Positions 25,423 through 35,872 of a stretch of 64,000 bases of DNA are shown here, piece after piece (position 1 is the first letter of the stretch; each line of letters begins with the position of its first letter). The translations under genes were made by a program, and so were the position numbers. Under the pieces are notes generated by a model that was not told where the DNA came from, made no database searches, and saw only the letters and a list, made by a program, of their open reading frames with translations. The stretch comes from Bugula neritina (taxonomy: Eukaryota; Bryozoa; Gymnolaemata; Cheilostomatida; Bugulidae): assembly GCA_964035545.1 (NCBI GenBank), contig OZ037767.1, positions 10,955,081-11,019,080 on the forward strand, written 5' to 3'.

Positions 25423-26480
25423 ATGTCCTACTATTCTGGATCGAAGGGTGAGTTAATTATGTTTTTGGTACGGGAATTAGACTACATCAGTCAGCTCTAA
25501 CTACACCAGTTAGCGAGCTGGAGATTCGATAATGAAACACAGTGGTGGGAACACACGTCGACTTTGATTTTAAATAATCTGCCATAGCGAGTGTGTTCTC
25601 GATCAACTATTCATTAGCCTGAATCTCACGAGTGTAACTGAACAGAGTACCTGTCAGGCTGTACACGCCGGCGGTACCTCAGTGTATAATCGTTAACACT
25701 GCTACTCTTTCAGATCACATTCGAGTGACCACCTCCCGGTCACGGGATCAGCCAACCCCTCTACCTATGGAGGAAGAACCTGTGATGGAGAATGGCTTAC
25801 CGGTGGTGCTTCGTCGACGACACCACTGGGTGTCACCCACGACGGAAAGGAGGATTGAAAAAGCCTGGGGACCAAGTGGACCCCACCGGACCTGCCAGGT
25901 CTGCTTCAAGGAGTGCCCGTCACACCGCTCCTTGCATCTGCATGTAGACGCACACTTTCTACTACATTTCTGCCCATGCGGATTCCACGATGTATACCCG
26001 TGCCCTGTGATCGTCCATAAATTGAGCTGCTTCGCCGGAGAGGGCCATATCGTTGATGAGGACTGTTTCCCCCAGTACCTAGACACCATCAAGCCGGTCA
26101 TCAAGAAGGCTATCACACCGGCCGCACTAGTGTCAGGGTTCCAAGTACTACTGTTATCCGCCCGCCATAAGTCTCCTATGGTTCAGGCCCCGTCCACTAC
26201 CCCCGTCAACCCTAGCAACACCCCCGAATCAGAAGGAATGACGATACCCCCAATATCAGAGACTGCTACAATCCCACCAGGACCTAGCCGATTGGCTAGT
26301 GTAGAAGAGCGGCTTGTAAAACTACAAGCCGAGTTTACGCAACTTGCCCCTGACCTGCTGGATACGACGACAGGCCTATACCAGCTGAAGGACTCAGTGG
26401 GGCGACTGAAGCGGAGGCTACGTGCCCGACAGGCTCGACACAGATCACGCTCACTACAAGAGTCAGAGCCCACCCAATGA
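25423..26480 (+). CDS. E2 ORF3: zinc-finger/coiled-coil protein, spliced leader exon predicted
   Basis: Leader exon 25423-25447 (ATG, 25 nt) ends in a phase-1 donor (AAGG|GTGAGT). The acceptor at 25713 (CTACTCTTTCAG) continues in frame to 26480. Without splicing the long ORF has no ATG before about 25768. The protein has a C2H2 finger (CQVC-x12-H-x3-H), a second finger (CPC-x12-H-x3-C) and an acidic stretch (GHIVDEDCFPQYLDTIKPVI). It ends with a coiled coil (VEERLVKLQAEFTQLAPDLL) followed by a strongly basic tail. No signal peptide or membrane segment is seen, so it is not an envelope. The frame is intact although pol is destroyed. Role unknown; nucleic-acid binding is likely. Confidence 0.75.
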
Positions 26481-26701
26481 GTATGCCTGGGGTAGGCACC
26501 CTTCGGTAAAATGTATCCTCGTCTGTGAAGTGACCCTCTTTCTCTATAGCTGACTAGCTGTGTGTGTTCGACCACCCTGTTTACTTCTATAAATGCTTGT
26601 GTACTCAACTATTTCTCTTCTTCCTTTTTGTGGGTTCAATTATGTATTCTTTTTTGGATTTTTGTATTGTTTTTCTTTGTATGTGTTTTTTTTTGTGTTA
26701 T

Positions 26702-26738
26702 CAGAAAATAGGGCTTTCTGCTGGGAGGGGGGGGTCGG
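26702..26738 (+). promoter_or_regulatory. E2 pre-PPT hairpin and polypurine tract
   Basis: CAGAAA (26702-26707) pairs with TTTCTG (26715-26720). The G-rich tract GGGAGGGGGGGG follows, then the 3' LTR. The same hairpin-PPT order is seen in E3 and beside gene B. Confidence 0.65.
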
Positions 26739-27083
26739 TGTAGTGAGTCATGCAATGTACCAATATGAGAATCGTCCTCTCTCCATTCTGGGAATAATAA
26801 GGCTCCTATGTAGTAACCAATCAGGAGCACCGGAAGATATGCTTCCGACTCATGTGACAATTCCCGGGCAATTGACAATGATCACGTTGTTGTAAGCGAG
26901 GGCTTGAAGTAGAAACATGTGTTAGTAGTGACTGATGTTATAGTGTAATCTGATGTAATGTTTGTTTTGTATTGTGGATAATAAACGTCATTACTCGACA
27001 GCTACCCTAGTAATTGCTAGTAGAATAGCCAACTAAATACGCAAGTAGAAAACTCACGCACAGTAATTGCACGAATTACTACA
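26739..27083 (+). repeat. E2 3' LTR (345 bp, full length)
   Basis: TGTAGTGAG...ATTACTACA. It contains ATAATAAACG near 26980, a likely poly(A) signal. Confidence 0.85.
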
Positions 27084-27457
27084 GTGCGATACCAAACCCA
27101 AAATTTAGTAATAAAATTAGAGAGCTTAGACTATTTCAATTTCTCCACTACTGATCCTAAATGAGCTTAAGAGCAATGCTGAGTATTACTATTAGTATTA
27201 CCATGTGATTAGAGTTACTAATTTTTATAGTTTCAGTTCATAAACATAATAATTAAATTTTCCATAATTACTATCCTTATGATTATCATGAAGTAAATTT
27301 GTGTCTGACACCAGGTGTCACTATTGACGGTAAGTAATCTCACTTAACAATGAGGGTCGGAATAGAATTCCCTTGTGCGGAAAACTAATTAAACTATCTA
27401 ATACTGTTTGTTGCCAAATTATTTGCTAATGTGATTTTAATATTTTCCAGTGACTAT

Positions 27458-27800
27458 TGATTTCTGGTGTTCGGTAACAGTGCTGAAGTGTGATAGGGAC
27501 ACGGCTATGGTTCGCCGATTTATATCACAGCAACTGTAGTCAGAGACAGTGACAGAAATCTGATTCCTGATGTTCGAATCGCAGAGACTCGACAGGAATT
27601 CCGCAACGCAAGAGAGTCACTACAGTGGAAAAATGATTTCTGGTGTTCGGTAACAGTGCTGGAGCGTGACAGGGACACGGCTATGGTTCGCCGATTTATA
27701 TCACAGCAGCTGTAGTCAGAGACAGTGACAGAAATCAGATTCCTGGGATTTGAATCACCGAGATTCAACAGGAATTGCAGCGCAAGTAATCACCATTGAC
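27458..27800. repeat. Tandem duplication, 176-bp period, about 1.9 copies
   Basis: Both units start TGATTTCTGGTGTTCGGTAA (27458 and 27634) and share TATGGTTCGCCGATTTATAT and GTCAGAGACAGTGACAGAAA, with about 5-10% divergence. No coding sense was recognised. Confidence 0.75.
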
Positions 27801-29460
27801 AAACCTATAGAAACTAACCACCACTATTGCCAACTCAATAGCAACCTAATCAAAGAGCAGAGTATTTCGCAAAGAATAAAATTTATTATATTTATAAGAG
27901 TCAATTATAAACATTACAACAGGCAACAGTCGACTGACTGCTACTAAAAATTACAACTCTATTTATATCCATATTACGGACGTCTTGGAGCACAAAACGG
28001 ACGTCTTGGGGTACAACCAATTATTTACATACAAAAATTTTATAAAACTCAACAAATTTAATATAAAATTAGCATTACAACTTGTATCAACCAATCACAA
28101 TATATCAAAATTAGTTGACCTAGCTTTGAGTTAGTTAAATTATTGCCAGAATGATTTAACTTGCAAGTCCGATAAAAATCACCTTGACCTAGTCTCTATA
28201 TTCACAATATTGTTATTGGGGGCCGTCAACTTGACGCAACGTGTACTGCTCGATGGCTCTAATAATATTTTTTACTACAATCATAATGATAATCATAATG
28301 CGCAACCTTTTTCTGGGTCTACGACTACTGGTTCTAGTCTCAGTCATTATCACTCAGCCTCACATTGTGACTGTCAGTGTCACTGACAGTCCGAGTGTGA
28401 GTCTTACCTAACAGTCACTGTGACTGCTACTCAACATATCGAACACCAACGGCAACAGTAGCTTAGTGTCAGTGTGAGTGTTACATTTGTCAATTGTTAG
28501 AAACATAAACAGTCACCATCAGTGTTACTGCTACTGTTAGAAATAGGAACTATACGTAGTGAATATCTATAAGACTTACAGATACAGAAGGAGGAGTCGG
28601 TGTGGTATTTGACTATAGTAATAGTTTGCTGTTAAATGTTATACTGTGGTGAATTTTAGCTATCTATATTGTTATTCCCCTAATGAGTTAGTAATCACAA
28701 ATTAGTTATAGCTAGTAGATAACGGCAATGCAATTCGTGCGCATGTAACCAATTATGACTAGCAATTCTTTGAATAGTATGCCGATTAGTTGACGCTGCA
28801 TACTGAGCCATACTTCTAATCGGCATTAGGAGAGCTGACGGCAACTACGACGCTGCATAGTAGCCGCATGGACTGCGACACAATGGACCGCCCGTACTGA
28901 ATGCACTCGATGCGTATGCCTAATCGCATTACCATAATAGGCTGTCGTGCTGGCTATCACTATGCCTACCCAGCCTCACGGTATTACTATTAGTGAGTGC
29001 GTATGGTGTCCTCTATTATGCTGCATTCAGACTACCGTTAAACGTGACCCATGAATACCTTTGATGAGCTTAGAAATGTAACCAACCCATAACATTGTCA
29101 CCATGGCTACTTTAGAATGCCAAAGTATACTTTTAGTTTTGACTATATTCTGGACAAAATCGACCACGGGCAAGTAATTTATATCAAATATTATTCAATA
29201 ACGATGAACTATTTTTGTTAGGTATGTCGATTGTTTACCCATGGCTGCTTTGACTCAACTTCAGTACTTGATTGTGGAAAACATAATAATTTATATTAAG
29301 CCAGTTTTAAATAAATGCAAAATACACTCTGGCAAACAGTAACATTATCAGTAGTACTTGACACACAGCAGACTAGAAAATAACGAAGTTTGCCTATGCT
29401 TTGTTGAGTTTTTTTTCTAAGCAATAGACCCTTTTCACAAGTCTATTTAGGGGCATTTGT
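27801..29460. other. Intergenic, simple and palindromic repeats
   Basis: Nothing coding was recognised. Notable are a short direct repeat ACGGACGTCTTGG (about 27976 and 27998) and a degenerate CAGT/GTGAC-rich stretch (28340-28560). The latter includes a palindrome at 28369-28391 with 11-bp arms, GACTGTCAGTG/CACTGACAGTC. Confidence 0.5.
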
Positions 29461-29465
29461 ATTTT

Positions 29466-29507
29466 AAAATTGTCTCCTCCCACCGGTCCAAGGGAGGAGA
29501 CAATTTT
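29466..29507. repeat. Perfect 16-bp hairpin followed by a T run
   Basis: AAAATTGTCTCCTCCC (29466-29481) pairs perfectly with 29492-29507 across a 10-nt loop. The second arm runs into seven or more T. It may be a tiny foldback element or a structured transcript end. Confidence 0.6.
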
Positions 29508-30089
29508 TTTTCTATAAGGTATCATTGTCATTCTATTGGTATCATTGGTACCACTGTTGGGAATTGTTTATAATAACTGCCATACTATCTGGGATGAAAT
29601 GTTTCCAATCCACCTCAAACCTTCTAGTACTCCTGTGAAGTATGCCTGATCCAAATTAGCAAGAGTTTTGCAGATAAATATAATTTTTTACACTGCTTAG
29701 GTAATGGCTACATGCTAATAAGCATCATTACAATATAAGTTTGTTAAATTCAATTCAACCCCTGGTTAACATAACTTTTTTGTAATTAATTAGTCTTTTA
29801 AGCTTAACAATTATGCCAGCTAAATATAAACATCATTATCACAATATTTGACTCAAGTCATGAAAAATACATTTTGTTGAAGGTAGACTTGCATTCATAT
29901 TTTTAGTATTGCACTTGTTTGATAATGTTATAGCATGTATTATGCTTGCAGGTGCTTTGGATGGAAAGCATACTTAAATATAGCCTTGGAGCCGCCTGAA
30001 TTTTTACATGTAAAAAATCAAGCGGCCCTCCATTCAAGGCTCTGAGTTTTTCAACTATAAACAATTACACTCAGTCAATCTTAATATTA

Positions 30090-30660
30090 ACATGGCTATG
30101 TGTGATACCGAGCAAAAATTCACATTTATTGATGTTGATCAACCTGGGTGTTGAAGTGATTCAGGAGTATTTGAAGTTTTGGAAATGCTTTGCTTTATGG
30201 TAAATTATTGCATTTTCTCTCATATTTAAAAGAAACAAGGGCTTTGATTGTGAAAAAATTGTTGATTAAATTTATGTTTCATATGTTTATGTTTATGTTT
30301 CATATGTTTCTACACGTAATTTATCATGTATGTAGGTATATTTACAGGCCATATCTCACTGTCCCATGAAGAATCACTTTAAGATTTTCCAACCCCCCCC
30401 CCTCACACTGCTTTGTGGCTGATAAAACCTTACCATTAAGAACCTGGATTACGACGTGGAGATATCTAGATAAAAAAGACTTTACAACTAAACTATAGAC
30501 TGTCTAGAGTTAGAAGAGCAATTGAAAACGCCTTTGGTGTCTCATCATCTAGATGGAGGCTTCTTCTCACATTAGGGGATCCTGCTAACATAGTTTGTAT
30601 GGTAAAACAATGTGCTTGCTACACAATTTTGTGAAAACTCCGGAGCCTGTACTTTATAGA
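30090..30660 (+). pseudogene. PIF/Harbinger transposase remnant
   Basis: Fragments of the DDE_Tnp_4 domain: FTFIDVDQPG then SDSGVFE after a stop (30115-30175), and YRLSRVRRAIENAFG followed by SSSRWRLLLTL (30495-30565). These match the conserved DVGxPGxxSDxGVF and NYRLSRARRxIENAFG blocks of the family. The N-terminal half is absent and frames change. A MADF-type partner remnant lies downstream on the opposite strand, as is usual for Harbinger elements. Confidence 0.7.
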
Positions 30661-31379
30661 CTGTTGTAGTTCTGTGCACCACTAATTGGGGGTTTATTGT
30701 ATACACGGAATGCTACTGCTTATTTAACTATCAGGTTATGTAAAGAACCGAGATACCTAGTTGACATTTCATCAAAAACTGTATTAGATGTCTAATTACA
30801 TACAATTGGAATCATGCAAAATATTAAAGTACTATAATATCAAAAGCAGTTGTATAAGGTTATCCTTGTTTATCTACAGTTTATATCCAAGAGGTTGGTC
30901 TTGATTAGCCAGTGTAGGGAGTGATGCACGAAGTTGCGGCATTGCTAACAGTGTTGTAGTCTCTTGGAACTTTAGGCCTCATAATACAATACAAGTACTT
31001 AGGTAGTGGGTACTGGGGGGTATACTTTCCACAGCCACTACATAGACCACCCGGATTTGTGGATTCTAAAGATTTGGTTAATGGTAACTGGAGAAATGAA
31101 GATTTTAATTTTAATGTCACTGCAAGATTCTAGGAATTCTACTAGAAGTGCTAACAATAAGAGAGAGAATTTCTGCAGATAATTCAATTCCAATCTGGGC
31201 AGTGTAAAATGGCGGAAAAACTATTAATTAAACCACTTGGAATAGTTGCAAAAATCATTTATTTCAAATAACAGATGTATGTGTTGATAAAATGTCTAAT
31301 TTTATTTAATTATGTAAATAAAAAATACTTTTCTATAGTTTCAACAAATACTAGTATGTAACATGATAATCATGGTCAT

Positions 31380-32480
31380 TAAAAAACGTTGAAGTAACCT
31401 TTTCACTCAAAGCCTCACCAACTGTTTGTAGCAATTTTGCTCGAGTTAAAACTCTTTTAGCTGGTGGCAAATGTCGCAGCTGGGAAGATAGATTTATTGC
31501 AAAATGATAACCATCATCTTGTTTAATCATTTTATCGATGTTTTCTTTTATATAGTGTCAAACTGCTTTAAAAAGCTTGGTTCTGTTTGCTTTCTCTTCA
31601 TTGCCTTAGGTGTTTTTTTATGAAACAGAGCCACTCACAGTTGAGCTGCAGTTGCTGATTGCTGAAACATCAGAATTTAGAGTTCAGGACAATTCCTATT
31701 CTGCATTAACATTTACTGAGATTGATGGTGGTGAGCTAGAGGTAGTGGGCAGTTCTTGTGGTGACGCAGCTTGGATTGCAGACTCTTCTGCCTGTGAGTC
31801 TGAGAACTCTATGGGTATACATAGTTACTGTTTGTACTGAAAGAACAAGACTTGCAATTTCAGTCACAAAACAAAAATGTTTTATATCAAATCACTTTAC
31901 CAGTTTTAGTTTGAAACCGTGCAAAACACATTAAAACAAGATTGCTGAGTTTATATACTTTGATTGTTGTTACTGCCCTTGGCAAAAATATGCTCAATAA
32001 ACAAATTTTTCCCAAAAAAATTGCCAAGAAGATTCCCAAAACTTGGTAACAAGTCTTCCGCATAACCTGGGTATAAACATAACCTAGCAAAGGTAGGGCA
32101 CACACAACGGTCACCCAAACCACAATGACATAACCATGCACAGATCTAGTAGCCAGCAAAAAGCATGTGTTTCAAGACATAAATAGGAACTTTAACAAGC
32201 TGGTGACGTCATGGTTATTTCAACAACATGGTGATAAATGCTGTGGGTATTACACAGTCATCTACAATTGTGTAGACTTTGATGATGTATGCTAAAACTT
32301 GACACATAATTTTTTTTCTTATAAAAGTTCCAAAACCATTGCATGTTGTCCCAAAGCTGCCACAACAGCTTTTTTAGCATTGCTGCTTCTTCAGTAAGTT
32401 TTTTGACATTTGCTGCATATGAGTCACGAATATCCTTCCACATCTTCATTCTAGACTCAACTAAATCTCTATCGCACACA
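31380..32480 (-). pseudogene. Harbinger-type MADF/Myb-like partner ORF remnant
   Basis: On the minus strand, CDRDLVESRMKMWKDIRDSY and KKLTEE (about 32370-32480) resemble a MADF DNA-binding domain. The C-terminal part YHFAINLSSQLRHLPPAKR followed by VLTRAKLL (about 31410-31540) matches the usual end of such proteins. The middle is not continuously open. Together with the transposase fragment it marks one old element; its termini were not found. Confidence 0.55.
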
Positions 32481-32739
32481 CCTGCCCACACACAAACACA
32501 ATATTTTCTAAATTTATGCTTGATTTCTAGTAATAAAAAATGATTGAATCTGTACAATTTCACAAATTCCAAGGGTGTTGAGTGTCAATATGGCACAACT
32601 TTTGAGTACTATTGAAGCCAGTTGTGGTTAATAACTATATTGTTGTAATTTTATGCTGCATGGTTATTGCCAGAGTAAAATAACTAGGGGCACTTAAGAG
32701 GCTAATGCTACACCCAGAAAAATGCACTCAATTTGTCAG

Positions 32740-33304
32740 GAAATGAGAGAGAAAATGAGAATTGCCAGTCAGTGATAGTGTATTTGAGACCTGCTAACTA
32801 GAGAGTCCAGGTCTGACTCTTTACAGTAGACTAATAGTCAGAATATAATGCAATTATATAAGAGCAGAACGTTACACAAAAACTGCTTCAACCCAACTCA
32901 CTGGCTGAGGCAGTCCACCTCACTTATATGAGTTGGACAATTCATCCTGATTGGATGACTGTTCAGACATCTAAATCAGCAGATTTGGAACACCTAAAAC
33001 CCCACCCAAAGTCCCAATCAGCAGTCGGGCTCCCCAAATGCCAGTTTATGGAATTTGACTAAGCTGACGGACTATATCAATCTTACACCAGTATTTAAAA
33101 TTAGCCAATCAACACACAGGGAGTACAAACATGATAGAAATATAAGAATACACATGTTGAGTATAAAAGTAAAAATATTGATTGCTGGAACTGTAAGGCT
33201 GAGGGCACACAGTTGCTTAATACTGGGGCAAGGTTATAACACATAGCGCCACAGGCTATGTAAGGGGGATAATAATATAATGCCCGGCCAAATCTATTAC
33301 ATCA
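32740..33304 (-). repeat. Putative 3' LTR of the gypsy copy that gave gene B exon 4
   Basis: Reading the minus strand after the gene B stop, the hairpin CGGAAAG/CTTTCTG (33335-33329 and 33323-33317) is followed by GAGAGGGC and then TGATGTAATAG at 33304. This is the same hairpin-PPT-TG order as E2 and E3. The G- and C-containing text after it (TTTGGCCGGGC) and a TATATAA (about 32860) fit an LTR. The far end is not defined, so 32740 is a guess. Confidence 0.4.
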
Positions 33305-33596
33305 GCCCTCTCACATCAGAAAGCACGCCTTTCCGATAGAGAAGAGAAGACGACGACAACAAGAAATAAATAAAAGTTGAGATACAAGATGAAAAACGGA
33401 ATTTTAAAATGAATTGATAGTACAAGAATAAAACAAAAAACTGACTGGTTTTATCGGATAAGAATAGGTACAAAAAATGTTATAAAGAACAGTGTGAAAA
33501 GCATTACTATTGGAATGTTCACTTGTAGATGCAATAATGATACTATTATATATAATGAGTAGCACCGGGTCTATGGTAGGACAGCAGTCGCCAGTG

Positions 33597-35537
33597 TTAG
33601 GAGTGGGATTCCTGATTGCAGAGATAATGTCTTAGTCGGGTAACCTCTGCCATGCACTGCTCCAGACTCCCAGAGAGAGAAGCGAGTCGCCCTTCAAGGA
33701 TTATCAGACGGTGGCTTACTCCAGTGTCTGGGACAGAGGGGGGGTCACAAGATCCCGTGCTTCTTCTTCGCCGTCGTCGGTATACTGGTCCTGAAGCTTC
33801 CAAAGAGGGGGGTGCCGGTGGTATGAAGGCGTTGAGGCTAGGTGCAGTTCCCATATTAGGCAACACCACTGGCAAGGGCTGTGTACGAGGAGGGTCACTT
33901 CTTGGGTGACAGATATTCTCCTCGTCTTCTGAAGTGGGTCTGGTAGCGGGGAACCCCTGTAGCAGCCGGTCTCGCTTGTGCATGTCTTTTACATATGGAA
34001 GAATCAGGTCCCGAAACTCAGCAAAGCTAGTACTATCCACCTCGAAGATCTTGCCCATGTGGCAACGGGCTAATCTTTGGTGCTTGAGTAAATAATCCCT
34101 ATTGTAACTGTACTCGCCACACAGGCAGAACGTGTTGGTGAAATGCTGAGGCACGTGCACCCGTAACCTCCTATGAGAAGTGAAGGTCCTCCGACATTTA
34201 CGGCATTTAATGTTACTGGGGTCGCCACAGATGGCATTGATAGCTGCACGGGTTTGAATGGAGGTCCAGTGCGACTGCATATCCAAGGCGCGTGGCAACC
34301 GGATTTCTGCTGGTGTGGGTGTCGCCTCAGGGGGGATTTGCACAGTAGTCGGTGGGGTAATTGGAGGAGTAGGTAGAGTGTAGTACACTGTGAGTGGCAA
34401 CAGGGAGCCGGCAACCTTGCTAGGGTGTAAGAACCCATCAGGTTGGGCTGAATTGCATCCCTCATTACTGGAATGAGTCTCACCTACAATAAGAGCAGCA
34501 CCATGAGTAGGGCGACATGAGCAAACCAAACAGCTCCACTGGCTCCGTGAAAGGGTTAATGCACTGCACCAGGAACTCCCCTCAACCATTCAGCCGATTC
34601 AGGCTGTTGGCGAGCTGTACCTTCCTGTGCACCCCTTCTACGACTCCAACTCGGAGATTTCCCTACAGTTCACAGTGCAGTGTAGCCTGGGAAACAGGGT
34701 TAGGTCTTTGACGCAAGCAATTTAGTATAATTAAATGTCAGCTCTAAAAAATTGTGCATGCATTACCTGTCTCAGCAACTTCCTCATGACCATCAAATGA
34801 TTTGACTGAATTAAAGTTGTTAACTTCTTCCTCTTCAAGCTCAAAATACTCAACTTTAACATCTAAAGAAAGTTATATGGAAGTAACAAATAAAAACATT
34901 GGCAAATTTTTACTTTCATTGCATCTCTCAGGTTAAAATGAACTTATTTTCTTTTGATCAACATGATGTTAGCTTCAATTTTTATATTCTATCATACAAA
35001 AGGAAAGTGAGAAAACCTTCACTATATCTGTGCCACTAACACTATACACAGACAACACAAGATGCCATATGACTACTAACCATTTGGTAGTTCAACTTCT
35101 TGATGACACACATCAATAGATTCAGGTGTTTTTACTCTTTCTACAGACACATAGACATACTATACAATGTATACCAGAAAAGCACATACTAGGTGTGAAT
35201 CTCAGTCTAGAAGAGAATGTAATCAGAAAGTAGATGGTAACGCAGGCTCTGAAACTCTGAGTTGCTGCTATAATTTGAGAAGCACAGACAACACTACACT
35301 AAAACTCAGTCTCACTCAACAGTACTTTAAAATTAGAGAAAATATATTTATAACAAAAATTTACATTGCCAGTAAAATACATGGACAGTAATTTACAGGC
35401 AGTCAATGATTTCATATCTGGTTTAAACACTAAACATTTTGAATAGTTGGTACCTAGGCATCATTATATAAATAATACAAAGCTACTAACCATCACAGAT
35501 GTCATGAGGTACAGGTTCAGTTTTGACTTTGTTCATA
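33597..35537 (-). CDS. Gene B: paralogue of gene A, host exons joined to a gypsy ORF3-type exon (362 aa)
   Basis: Exons 35492-35537, 35081-35140, 34767-34862 and 33597-34483 total 1,089 nt and stay in frame. Exons 1-3 (MNKVKTEPVPHDICD; VKVEYFELEEEEV) parallel gene A in length and phase (46, 60, 96 nt), and introns 1-2 also align with those of gene A. Exon 4 encodes a proline/threonine-rich linker and CRKC-x12-H-x3-H. The second finger CLC-x12-H-x5-C, FEVDSTSFAEFRDLILPYV, LLQGFPATRP and a C-terminal coiled coil follow. The exon 4 acceptor is CTTATTGTAG at 34484. Directly upstream in intron 3 lies a gypsy protease-region fragment, and downstream a hairpin/PPT/LTR-like end, so exon 4 sits inside a truncated retroelement. 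It is a host-retroelement chimaera with an intact frame; function unknown. Confidence 0.75.
34515..34720 (-). pseudogene. Gypsy protease-region fragment in gene B intron 3
   Basis: Minus-strand translation gives GVVEGVHRKVQLANSLNRL and, after a stop, EFLVQCINPFTEPVEL. It aligns with E3 pol GVVESAHEKIQLASSLNRL and VLVQCVNPFTEPIEL (40868-40990). It contains stops. In E3 this region is about 3.7 kb from ORF3; here it nearly touches the ORF3-type exon, so the RT-integrase part was deleted. Confidence 0.8.
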
Positions 35538-35872
35538 GTTGTATCAAGTTACTGGTAATAACAAAGCAAGGTTTCACGTTTATTTCGTATCTTCACATCT
35601 GCTATAACTAAAAAACATTCCGAAAATAAAATTATAATATAAACTTACTAAAAGCAACACTCACACTGCTACTACTAGTACTGGTGTTACTGTTGGAAAC
35701 ATCAACAGTCGCACTCACACTGCTTCATTGTCAGTGTTACTGTTAAGTGTTTACGGTTAATGTTACTTATAGTTATACTTATACTTATAGTATTATTTAT
35801 ACTATTAGTAAAGTATTACTATTAGTATTAGACTTAGTGTAAGTCTAAGAGTAAGTGTTACATTTACAGTTA

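Larger units (their letters stand above)
21844..27083 (+). mobile_element. E2: Ty3/gypsy element, pol-deleted, ORF3 intact
   Basis: It is bounded by LTRs that begin TGTAGTGAG and end ATTACTACA. Order: 5' LTR, tRNA-Leu-type PBS, gag, frameshift signal, protease, deleted pol, pol C-terminal tail, intron, ORF3, pre-PPT hairpin, PPT, 3' LTR. RT, RNase H and the integrase core are missing, so it cannot move on its own. The two LTRs differ at 7 of about 196 aligned sites. Flanks GTGT and GTGC may be a mutated 4-bp duplication. It is much richer in G+C than the surrounding host DNA. Confidence 0.85.

Noticed and set aside
21839-27088. A clean target-site duplication around E2
   Set aside because: The flanks CGTGT and GTGCG agree only as GTGT/GTGC after one mismatch, so it is only a possibility.
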